From positions 37,062,012-37,126,011 of the forward strand of contig CM059971.1 of the NCBI GenBank assembly GCA_030490835.1: DNA of 64,000 nucleotides, written 5' to 3'. The DNA comes from Annona cherimola. Lineage: Eukaryota; Streptophyta; Magnoliopsida; Magnoliales; Annonaceae. Position 1 is the first letter of the stretch. The number at the start of each line of letters is the position of its first letter. Position numbers and translations under genes: made by a program. Of this stretch, positions 47,520-56,942 are shown piece by piece. The notes under the pieces are model-generated. The model was not told where the DNA came from, ran no database searches, and saw only the letters and a program-made list of their open reading frames with translations.

Positions 47520-48980
47520 TTACTCAAATGTATGATATCCAAGACCTCTTTTATGTGTTTGGGAGGTCATATTCAGAAACATTCTAACATTTTCTCGTGG
47601 ATTAGAGAACTTAGCTAATGATTCATTTAATGATTTGTTCTCCTTTTTTAGCAAATCATTTTCATCTTTCAATTTGTCTAATCTTTCTGTAAGTTTACCA
47701 TTTACAATTATTGTTGCATCACATTGTCTTTTCTTAATTGTAAACTTGCTTCCTAATTTCTTCATTTCTTCATACAATGAATCATATGCAGTTTGAAGTT
47801 CTTCTAATTCAGTACATTTGAGGCAATCTTGAAAAGAAGAATAACTTGACTTAGAATGGGAGAGTTTGGAACTTACCTCTTCATTACTTGTGTATTTTGT
47901 TGAGGTAGTTTGTTCTTCTTGCTCGATTTGTGCCATGCAGCAGATTCTTGCACATTCTTCTACTTCGATTTCATCGGTTGAGGAGTTACTCGTTGTAGAT
48001 TCTTCGTCATTCACGTACATGCCTCTTCCTTTGTATCTTTGGAATCTCTTATTGTCCCCTCGATCTTTTCTTTGTTCTTTTACTTTGCTTTCTTCGGGAG
48101 TTGGACATTGAGCTTGCATATGTCCCGAACCGCCGCATCGATAGCATTTGGTTGATTCTTTCTTCTTTTCTCTGGGAGTTCTATCCTTGAAGCTTCTGAA
48201 ATTTTTGCCTTTCCTCACAAATTTTCTGAAACGTTTTGTGAGTAGGGCGATTTCATCGTCGTTTTGAGAAGAAGAGGAGTCATCTGTGTCTTGCGCGGCT
48301 TTCAAAGCAATTGCTCTTTTGCCCCTATGTTGATCTTCATTTCTTCTCTTGATTAGCTCATGTGACATGAGTGAGCTAATTAAGTCTTCAAGCTTTAGAG
48401 TGTTAAGGTCCTTGGCTTCTTCTATTGCAGTGATCTTTGGAGTCCATGATTCGGGTAGAGCTCTTAAGATCTTCATGACCTGCTCAGATTCAGATATAGC
48501 CTTTCCGAGACCTTTTAGAGCATTAGTAATTTTAGAGAATCTAGCAAACATTTCAGAGATGTTTTCTCTTTCTAGCATTCTAAAGTTTTCCAGTTCTCCA
48601 ATCAAAATATTTCTCCTAGTCCCTTGGACTTGGGAGGTTCCTTCATAAATAGATGTTAAAGTATCCCATATCTCTTTAGCGGTTAGGCAAGAGGATACTC
48701 TATCATACTCAGAAGCTGTAAGAGCACAAAATAGTGAGTTCATTGCCTTAGCATTGCTCTTCACAGTTCTTACTTCCTCTTCGGTCCATTTGGAAGCTTT
48801 GTCATCTATGGGCAGTGTTACACCATCTTGGATAGCAATCCAAGAGTCCATATAGGTAGCCATGACGAGTTGCTTCATACGAAGCTTCCAATATCCAAAA
48901 TTGCTCCCATCAAACAACGGTGGCCTTGTAAAGGATTGGCCTTCAGCAAATGCGGGAACGGAAGTAGATTGGGATGCCAT
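47520..48980 (-). CDS. Copia gag (SIRE type) with CCHC zinc knuckle
   Basis: 486 residues. The start ATG lies 33 bases after the primer site. It has an N-terminal DUF4219-like stretch (FDGSNFGYWKLRMKQLV, about residues 24-40), then a UBN2-type capsid domain (about 60-210: WDTLTSIYEG, ALPESWTPKI, DLISSLMSHE), a CCHC knuckle (CYRCGGSGHMQAQC, about 280-293) and a Leu/Lys/Glu-rich coiled coil (about 395-465). It forms the particle core and binds RNA. The old copy reads through the position of this stop (CAA there, TAA here at 47520-47522), so the stop is a point change and gag-pol was one frame at this point. Confidence 0.9.
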   Translation of the reverse strand: MASQSTSVPAFAEGQSFTRPPLFDGSNFGYWKLRMKQLVMATYMDSWIAIQDGVTLPIDDKASKWTEEEVRTVKSNAKAMNSLFCALTASEYDRVSSCLTAKEIWDTLTSIYEGTSQVQGTRRNILIGELENFRMLERENISEMFARFSKITNALKGLGKAISESEQVMKILRALPESWTPKITAIEEAKDLNTLKLEDLISSLMSHELIKRRNEDQHRGKRAIALKAAQDTDDSSSSQNDDEIALLTKRFRKFVRKGKNFRSFKDRTPREKKKESTKCYRCGGSGHMQAQCPTPEESKVKEQRKDRGDNKRFQRYKGRGMYVNDEESTTSNSSTDEIEVEECARICCMAQIEQEEQTTSTKYTSNEEVSSKLSHSKSSYSSFQDCLKCTELEELQTAYDSLYEEMKKLGSKFTIKKRQCDATIIVNGKLTERLDKLKDENDLLKKENKSLNESLAKFSNPRENVRMFLNMTSQTHKRGLGYHTFE

Positions 48981-49012
48981 ATTAATAAGATCTCTTTGGT
49001 AAACTCAAAGAA

Positions 49013-49026
49013 CCGCTTTGATACCA
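49013..49026 (-). promoter_or_regulatory. Primer binding site, initiator Met tRNA
   Basis: Reads TGGTATCAAAGCGG on the minus strand, two bases inside the 5' LTR. The canonical plant iMet site begins TGGTATCAGAGC, so there is one mismatch in the first 12 bases. The old copy has the canonical form. Confidence 0.9.
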
Positions 49027-49028
49027 CT

Positions 49029-50640
49029 TGTTGGTCCCGAGTTAATGGCAAAACCCAAGAGGGGAGGGGTGAATTGGGTATTTAAAAATTTGTAACTTAA
49101 ACAGAAACTTAACCTCGGATTAATCCAGTCCCCTTAATGAAGAATCGAAATGGAAAGCAATATAATGTAGAGAGCAGATAAATAAATCAAACACACAAGA
49201 TTTTTATAGTGGTTCGGGCAACCTCCCTACTCCACTCTTCCAAGCTCACACTCCTTGTGACTTGGGTTCCACTATTGTATTCTCTCAATACAATTAGAGT
49301 CACTGCTCTCTTCTAGATTCTAGCTCTAGGGGGCATATAACACACTGCTCAAGTAGGTGATGAGTCACACTCCAATCACACACTGCTTAGCATACACTTG
49401 ATCCTAGTTCCTCAAACTAGATCAAGTTCAATCACAAATAAATGAAACAACAAAGAAATCGACACTTTACAGATGTGTAGCAACAATTAGGCGCAGAGAA
49501 GAACTTGAAGAGTTTGCTTTGAAGATTCTGAAATGAAGATCTTGCAGTTTGAAGTAGAGTTCTTCTTCTTTGAGTGGCTTGATCTCTTTTGAGCTCTTGA
49601 ATGTAGTAGTTAAGCACACTTAATGATTCTCAGCTACTTCCCTCGTCCACCTTGAATGCTATTTATAATTTTGGAGGGAATCCGAACGTTAGGGGGTAGG
49701 TGGCGCGCATTTAATGCGCCAACGTTCAAATAAATTCCGACCGTTGTGACCCAAGTCGCATGTGGAGTCGACTTGGCCTGCGACTTGGCTTCCAAGTCGC
49801 ACCTGGAGTCGACCTCGTGTGCGAGTCCAGTTCTTCAGATTTCCAAGTCCGAGTCTGGGTCAACTTGGCCTTCAGTCTTCAACTCAAGTCGATCCTGGAG
49901 TCGACTTGGGTTGCGACTTGGCGTGGTCTTTTGCAAAAACACCTTGATCTTCTTGAACTGGCTTGAACTTTGTAAAAATGGTCTTCATGACTTTGGGTAT
50001 TGCTTCATTTGAAATAAGCTTGAAGATTAGCTTTGGACTTGATAGACTTGATTTGAACTTTGAATATGAATCTTAGCTTTTGATCTTCAAGAAACTTCAG
50101 TTGCTATTTGAGAATGAACTTTGCATCTTATTTGGATTTGATAAAGTCCAAATGGATCCTTGGAATAAGCTTGAAACTTCAATCTTCAAGTCTGAACTCC
50201 TCAAGTCGAAGTTGGAGTCGACCTCGTCTGCGACTTCGCCCAAGTCGCACCTGGAGTCGACTTCGTCTGCGACTTCGTTATGTCCGTTTCCACTTTTTCA
50301 ACTCTGGATACTCCAAGTCGATGCTGGAGTCGACTTCATCTGCGACTTGATTTTCTAAGTCGCACCTGGAGTCGACTTGGCCTACGACTTCACTTGCTTG
50401 TTTTCTATTTTCAAAGCTATCTACCTTTTGCCATTTGAAGTCGCTTGTGAAGTCGACTTAGGTATCGACTTCACCCCAAGTCGAGGTCCAAGTCGACTTG
50501 GTAATCGACTTGACTTCTTTGTTTTCCTTAAACATTTGGCAAACTCATTAGTACACTATATATACTCAAATTAGTCTTTGTTTAATCATCAAAACTTATG
50601 CTTTGTTCAATTTGTTTTGTTTGGAACATTGTTTCCAACA
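49029..50640 (-). repeat. 5' LTR of the young SIRE-like element
   Basis: Same length and structure as the 3' LTR. The minus-strand TATAAATA is at 49660-49667, downstream of the GTCGAC repeats, so these lie in U3 where enhancers are expected. Transcription would start just below 49660 and proceed leftward. Confidence 0.95.
49660..49667 (-). promoter_or_regulatory. TATA box of the 5' LTR
   Basis: TATAAATA on the minus strand, within ATTATAAATAGC. It is placed between the repeat-rich U3 and the rest of the LTR and is conserved at 40711-40718 in the other LTR. Confidence 0.7.
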
Positions 50641-51060
50641 GATGATGTCCATAAGAAATAATGTTTACCTAGGGATATTTCAGGACATAACGATGTCCAT
50701 AGAAAATAATGTTTACTCAAAGATATTTTAGGACATGATAATGTCCACACAGATAAAAGATTTATATGCATGTGTTGCTGTTGAAAAGACCAGAATTTGG
50801 GATATAAAAAGGGTTTATATGAAATTGTTTGAAGATATACAATTGTCCTCATATAAAGAGACTTATATGCAAATATTTTAGGACATACACTTGTCCTCAT
50901 AATTAAATGTTTATATGATAATGCTTTAGGACATACATTTGTCCTTATATGGTTTATATGAATGGTTTTCATGAATGATTTATATGAAAGGTTTCTTCCT
51001 GTTGGTAGTTGATCGCTTGATAAACGTCTCCTACCGAACGGTGCGAAATACATTTATATG
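50641..51060 (+). repeat. Hairpin array within solo LTR copy 2
   Basis: Units of about 50-58 bp each carry a short palindrome such as GGACATAACGATGTCC (50683), GGACATGATAATGTCC (50731), GGACATACACTTGTCC (50881) and GGACATACATTTGTCC (50939), followed by TTTATATG. The nested Copia element inserted exactly in one such palindrome. Confidence 0.75.
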
Positions 51061-51555
51061 AAAAGGAAAAATGCTTGCTTACTGAATTATCACTAACATT
51101 TTATTTTTCAACTCTAGACAGGTTCAAGGAAGATCAAAAGGAAAAATGACCTGATAAATTGAAGGAATGATTGGTATTCTTAATGTGTTAATAATTTATT
51201 AGCTATCATGTAAGAATTTATATGTTGAGAGAACGATTGAATGCTTGTGTTGATTATGAAGATATTAGGTTATGAATGGTCATGATGTATGTAAACAAGT
51301 TGATATGTTATAAGTACATAGTTTCCTGTGAAATGAATGGTGAGAATGATAGGTTATGTGCAATTGGTTACAAGTATATGATGCTTGCAAAAGATTAAAT
51401 AAGATGAAGGGAATGAAAATTTTTTTTTTGCTAAACGAAATGGATTAAAAAATTCTGTAGCATGACTAGGGCAACAATCCTGTTTCATATTTACCAATTG
51501 ATAACAATCTTGGAGTAAGGCTCAGGTTGTGACGCCTCGGGTTGGGGGCGCCACA

Positions 51556-52572
51556 TTCAACGAGCTGCTTGTTGTGGAGGTACCCTCAGTTACATACATT
51601 CCTCTACCCTTAGGCTTTGAAAATCTTTTAAGGTTGTCTCTATCTTTCTTCTCTTGCCATTCTTTTGATTTGCTTTTTTCTGATGTAGGACATTGGGCTT
51701 ACATGTTTTTCATTCCACAACTTCTGTAGCATTTAGTCATTTTTTCTTTTCCTTTCTATTTCTGTCCTTAAATTCTGTAGAGCAGAAGTTCTTCCCTTTC
51801 CTCACAAATTTTTTGAACTTTCTTGTGAGTAGAGCAATTTTCTTATCATCGTTTTTGGAAGACGACATGGACTCATCTGAGCTCTGCGTTACTTTCAATG
51901 CGATGACTCTTTTTCCTTTATGATGTTCCTCATTTCTTTTCTTTATCAACTTATGAGACATGAGTGAACTGATGAGATATTCAAGCTTTAATGTGTTTAG
52001 ATCCTTTGCCTCCTCAATGACAGTTATCTTTGGAGTCCATGACTCCGGTAAAGCTCTTAGAATCTTCATAACTTGTTCAAATTTAGAAATTGCTTTTCCA
52101 AGACCTTTCAATGCATTAGTAATCTTAGAGAATCTCGCAAATATTCAGATATATTTCTGGTATCTAGCATCTTAAAACTTTCTAAGTCTCCAATCAATAT
52201 ATTTCTTCTTGTCCCTTAGACTTGAGAGACTCCCTTATATATTGATGTTAGTGTATCACATATTTCTTTGATAGTTAGACAAGAAGATACACTATCATAC
52301 TCTGCAGCGGTTAAGGCACAAAAAAGGAAGTTCATTACCTTGGCATTACTCTTCACTATTTTAGCTTCCTCCTCAGTCCATTCGGAGGCTTTTTTACCAA
52401 TTGGTAGAGTAACACCATCTTAAATAGCAATCCAAGAATCCACGTCTGTGGCCATAATAAGTTGTTTCATTCTCAACTTCTAGTAACTGAAGTTACTACC
52501 GTCAAATAGTGGTGGCCTAGTAAATGATTGACCCTCAGCAAAAGTAGGGATGGAAGTTGATTGGGATGCCAT
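51556..52572 (-). pseudogene. Old SIRE-like gag, N-terminal two thirds
   Basis: The start ATG (52572) matches the young gag start. Frame 51737-52111 contains ALPESWTPKITVIEEAKDLNTLKLE and the basic RKFKKFVRKGKNF block. Stops and frameshifts occur both sides, and the CCHC knuckle is degraded (about 51700-51720). It joins 36276 once the solo LTR is removed. Confidence 0.85.
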
Positions 52573-52608
52573 ATAAATAAAATTTCTTTAGTAAAATCTC
52601 AAAGATCT

Positions 52609-52620
52609 GCTCTGATACCA
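52609..52620 (-). promoter_or_regulatory. Primer binding site of the old SIRE-like element
   Basis: Reads TGGTATCAGAGC on the minus strand, two bases inside the LTR: an exact iMet tRNA primer site. Confidence 0.9.
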
Positions 52621-52622
52621 CT

Positions 52623-54514
52623 TGTTAGTCCTAAGTTAATGGAAAAACCCAAGAGGAGAGGGCTAAATTAGGTTAAAAAACTTTTGATATTGCAGACGTA
52701 ATCCATTGTAAAGTAAATCCCCTTGAATGAAAAACATGGAGAATATAAATGCAAGTAGAAAGAGCAAAACAAACTCAAGAAATTATAGTAGTTGAGGACA
52801 ACTCTCCCTAATCCACTCCTCCAAGGACACACCCTTGTGCCTTAGATTCCACGATGCAAATGGAAATACAGTTGAACACTTGCTCTCTTCTAGATTCTAA
52901 CTCTAGAGGGCCTTTACAGACTCTGCACAAGTAGGTGACAATTCACACTTCAGTCACGCGCTACTTTGCCTTCACTTGGTCTTGGTCTCCAATACCAAAC
53001 CAAGTGAAAACACAAATAAATAATAAATAGAAATAACACTGTACTTTATAGGTGTGTAAAAAATCGGTTTTGCATAGAGAAGAACGTATGGAATGAATTG
53101 TTAGTGGAACAATTCAACACTTGCAATTAATCACTCAGTTCTTCTTGGAGAGTCTTTTTGATGATCAATGGAATGCTTGAGAATGAAAAGGCTGAAACTC
53201 AATCAATTCTCTTGTATAATTATTCTCTTACACTATCGTGCATTAAATAGAAAAGTAGTAAATTTGAACATTTTGTGATAGGTGACTCGCATTAAATGTG
53301 CTAACGTTTGAATTTTTTCAATCGTTGCAACTCGAGTCGCTCTTAGAGTTGACCTCGGGTGCAACTTCACCCAAGTCAAAGATTGGAGTCGACTAAGGGT
53401 GTGTTTGGTTACACACAAAATATGTCAATGAAAATTTTTCAATCAAAAACTTTTCACTCCCCACAACTATCTTATTTTTTAATTATTTTTTCACATTTTC
53501 CTATATAAACAACTCTACTTTTCAATCATTTCCACACAAATACCCATACAACTACCCTATCTATTTTAACTTTATTCTCTTTACACCTCATTATTACCCC
53601 TATCATATCACATCATTTTCTATCAAATTGACAACTTCTACTCTGAAAAGTTTTCATCAAAAGTTTTACCTCCAACCAAACGCACCCTAAGGGTGCAAAT
53701 TTAGTCTTACAACTCTTCAATCAAGTTCCATTTTAGGTCGAATTGATCTTAGACTTTACTCAAGTCGCATGCAAAGTCAACATGGGTGCGACATCACTCT
53801 CTACTTGATTCGTTTGAACCTTTACACAATGTGATATAAATGCCCTTATTTCTTCATGATTCATCTTCATAAATCTTCACTTGTATATGTGGGCTATTTA
53901 AAACTTCTTGAATGCTAAACTTGATCAAAATCTTTTGAGCATTTTTGAATAATCTTGTCTTGGATCTTTATAATGTATCTTAAATTAAGCTTTTCATTCT
54001 TGAGCTTGGAACTTCATGACTTGAGCCTCATTTGTCCAACTTGAATGGTGGGGTCGACTTGGTTTGCAACTCCACTCAAGTCGCCTGTCTGAGTCGACTT
54101 CATATGCAGCTTCACCTAAGTCACGTGTCAAAGTCGACTTCAGTTGTGACTTAACTTCGTCTAATTCAGCTTCGGATCCCTGAAAATACCTCAAGTCGCT
54201 GATAGAGTTGACTTGGATTGAGACTTTACTTAAGTCGCATGCGAAGTCAACTTCGGTTGCGACTTCACCTGTTCATGCGTCCACTTGTCGGCGCTATCAA
54301 AAAATGCTCCTTTGAAGTCAATGCTGGAGTCGACTTTGGTATCGACTTGACTCAAGTCGATGCCTGAATCAACTTGGCATACAACTTGATCTGGCAAGTT
54401 AAATCTTGAAGTATCCTAAAACATCTCAACATATATGTTAGTGCCTTAAATCTTCTCAAATTGAATTGTTAATTATCAAAACATAGATTGCGCTTGATTT
54501 ATCATTTATTCACA
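52623..54514 (-). repeat. 5' LTR of the old SIRE-like element
   Basis: Begins TGTTAGTCCTAAGTTAATGG, matching TGTTGGTCCCGAGTTAATGG of the young LTR, and follows it with many differences. It carries remnants of the GTCGAC repeats (53330-53400, 54050-54370). After subtracting the MITE at 53398 and its target copy, the length is about 1600 bp, close to the young 1612. The right end at about 54514 is inferred from where L1 sequence resumes. Confidence 0.8.
53398..53687. mobile_element. Tourist-like MITE, copy E (290 bp)
   Basis: Terminal inverted repeats GGGTGTGTTTGGTT and AACCAAACGCACCC, flanked by TAA on both sides (53395-53397 shifted by one base, and 53688-53690). A 3-bp TWA target duplication with this TIR indicates the PIF/Harbinger superfamily (Tourist type). 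Non-coding. It lies in the LTR of the old SIRE-like element and is therefore younger than it. Confidence 0.85.
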
Positions 54515-54519
54515 ATACG

Positions 54520-56890
54520 CTTTGAGCCTATTTTGCTATTAACGCCATATTAAAAGTAGATAAACCTTAAATCCTATACAACTGGTTAATTTTGATAATC
54601 AGATTTTTTTTCCTGACACTCAGTTAATTTTCCTCTTTCCGTAGAATTCACTCATTTTCATGTTTAAATCATCGTGCATAAATGAGTTCATAACATAATT
54701 GGGGATCACTTACGCCATTGCCTTGATTAACCTCTTTTCTTATACAAGAGGGTAGTTGGTTTTACAACCTTATATCTTTCTCTAAGCCATTTCTTTAATT
54801 GATTGAAACACCTCCCTGTTCGACCTCCCTACCCAAGCTAGAAGCCAATGATAAATATGTATTTGTTTCCCTTATGATCTCATTTACTGTTCAACTTCTA
54901 GCTTTCTCTTAAGTTTTGTACTTTTGTTGAAAAGAATAGTTACTTTTCCCATATTTACCTGCTCATTAGACTCCCTCTTATATATTTTTAGCAACTTCTT
55001 TTGTTAATCAATCTCTTCCACCCTTATTCTTATAAACAAGAGCACATTATCTGCAAAGAACAGATATATAGCCTTGGTCCTTCGCTACTGATCTTAACTC
55101 CCTGGGTTATATTTTCTTTGCTTACTTCTTTTATTAATGTTGAAAGGCCCTTTGCATAAAGATGGAATAATCACCTTGGACCTTTCCCCATTCAGCTATA
55201 AGTAACTGTTCTGATGCACCCCATTATCCTTTTATTTATGAAATTCATTCTCCTCAACACTCTTTGCAGGTAGTTCCACTCAACTATCTTATCTGCCATA
55301 GCTATTTTCAATGTGACTTTCATATGAGCTTCTTTCCTCTTTTCCTTCTGCGTAAGACATTGATGACTTCATATGCAAAAATCATATTGTCCATTATCAA
55401 TATATTTGGCACAAACACACTCTGTTGCTCTCAAATGATCACTAGGAGGCAGATTTTTAGTCAATTAACTTAAGTCTTGGATATTATCTTGAAGACCACT
55501 TTAAAGAGATTAATAGACTAAAACTCATTTAGATTTATGGCTTCTTTCTTCTTAGGAATCAAAAGAATTGTCATCTGTTAATTTTCCATAGGATATTTGC
55601 CTGTTCTCCTCTTGTGTTATCCCTAAATACTTTATAGCATGCCTAAAAAATCTCTTCCACCATTATACTCTAATTGCTTTGATTGAAGTCTATTGGCATG
55701 CCTTCTACTCCTAGTGCATTTATTGGATTCAAGTCCTTCAAAGAAGTTCCAACTTCTTGCCTTGATATCTATCTTGTGAGCCACTAATTGTCCTCTTGAG
55801 ACACCCTCATTGATACAACGTTGACCACCTTCTCAGTTGCCCCATCCAACTTGGAGGAGCTAAAAATTTTATTGCCATTACCAATTTTTACCTCTAGTTG
55901 CCAACCTCCCTTCCATTTTCATCCATTAAAATATTAATCTAAAATTTCCTCCTCCTCTCAAGTATAGCCATATGGAATAAGGAGGTATCTTTATCCCCCA
56001 CTTGAAGCCAGTCAACTTTTGAGCTCTGCTTCCACTTAATTTCCTCCTCTTCCATTAACTGGTTAATTACCACTCTTTCTCTTTGATAAACCAATCTCTC
56101 TCAATAGAAGGTGGATTCTTATACAGCTCACTTAGCTGTTCTTGACGCTTCTCTATTGCCTTATAAATCCCCCCCTCCCGAGTATTGTGGTGCCATCTCA
56201 TCAACTCTTCATCACATTTCTGAATCTTCCAAATTATATTCCCCTAAATAGTTTGCTAGCCACACTCGTTAAATTCTCATACTATTTTGATGATATCACT
56301 AGTAGCTCTACACCTTAACTAGCTCATCTCATATTTAAATTGTCTTTGTAGTTTAGTGGTTCTTTTTTAATCAAAAGAAGTAAAGGATAGTGGTGGGAGG
56401 TAGCAATTGGTTTATGGTGTACTTTTGCTCACAAAAATGAATCTAGCCACTTGCTAGTTGCCATCCTTTTATCAAGTCGTCTTTAACTCTATCTACACTT
56501 ATCCTCTTATTACTCGAAGTCATCTTTGGTCCAATGAGACCCAAATCCTTGAGAGCACAAAAGTCAATAGCATCTCTCAATCTTTATAATTGATTTTTAG
56601 GTCTTAGATGTTGACTCACAAACTCTAATGATCCCACTACCACGTTGAAATCAACCATGACTAGCCATGGCCAGTCCATCTGATGTTTCAACATCTTTAG
56701 AAGGGGCTCAAGATAAATATCAGATAACCTTAAAAGCTAATCATTCTCCATGGACTTTGCCCACTACTTCAATAATAGCATCAATGTGGTTTGATGAAAA
56801 AAGACTTGACAGAAACATTTAAATCTCATTGCCATAAAAAAGCCACCCCTCCTATCAACACATCACTACCATTATAACTGGTGGAGCTAA
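54520..56890 (-). pseudogene. L1-type LINE ORF2, endonuclease to post-RT region (decayed)
   Basis: Read on the minus strand from 56890 down, with many stops and frame changes. There is endonuclease (GGVAFLW, then WLVMVDFN for the usual GDFN), a linker (IEKRQEQLSELYKN), reverse transcriptase (GVEGMPIDF, TILLIPKKKEAINLNEF, VEWNYLQRVLRRM, and LFFADNVLLF for the FADD active site), then GRSNREVFQSIKE, KRLIKAMA, and LSTFNMALIAK at the very end. The order and spacing fit one ORF2. The remaining C-terminus (zf-RVT and RNase H) should follow at lower coordinates but is cut by the old Copia LTR at about 54514. Confidence 0.85.
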
Positions 56891-56942
56891 GGGGTTCCCT
56901 TAGCTTTTTCCTTGCCCATTTTCCTTCCTGCACTATTTCCCT

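Larger units (their letters stand above)
40080..50640 (-). mobile_element. Young full-length SIRE-like Copia retrotransposon (10.56 kb)
   Basis: Two LTRs of exactly 1612 bp (40080-41691 and 49029-50640) with TGTTGG...CCAACA ends and a perfect GATGA target duplication (40075-40079, 50641-50645). On the minus strand the order is 5' LTR, primer site, gag, protease, integrase, reverse transcriptase, RNase H, third ORF, polypurine tracts, 3' LTR. The Copia domain order, the DUF4219/UBN2-type gag with a long coiled-coil tail, the extra ORF after pol and the duplicated polypurine tract point to the SIRE/Maximus lineage. By eye the LTRs differ at about 11 positions (about 99.3% identity), so the insertion is recent. 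The coding part is nevertheless broken. Confidence 0.93.
36277..51555 (+). mobile_element. Large Gypsy-type solo LTR, copy 2 (interrupted)
   Basis: Starts TGTGATACC at 36277 and ends GGGGGCGCCACA at 51555; without the nested Copia element (40080-50640, plus its GATGA duplication) it is about 4.7 kb. Flanks are TTTGA (36272-36276) and TTCAA (51556-51560), explainable as both strands of one TTCGA duplication after cytosine deamination. Outside lies gag of the old Copia element on both sides. It shares with copies 1 and 3 the ATTAATCACCTTAG-like start region, the GGTAAGCAAG motif and a hairpin array. The short ORFs inside (such as the Lys-rich one at 37095-37370) look like chance. Confidence 0.75.
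51556..54514 (-). mobile_element. Old SIRE-like Copia element, 5' piece (gag start and 5' LTR)
   Basis: Holds the N-terminal gag, the primer site and the 5' LTR of the old element, collinear with 47975-50640 of the young copy. Together with 34156-36276 and 25802-28927 it makes one element. It sits inside an L1 LINE that continues at 54520. Confidence 0.85.
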
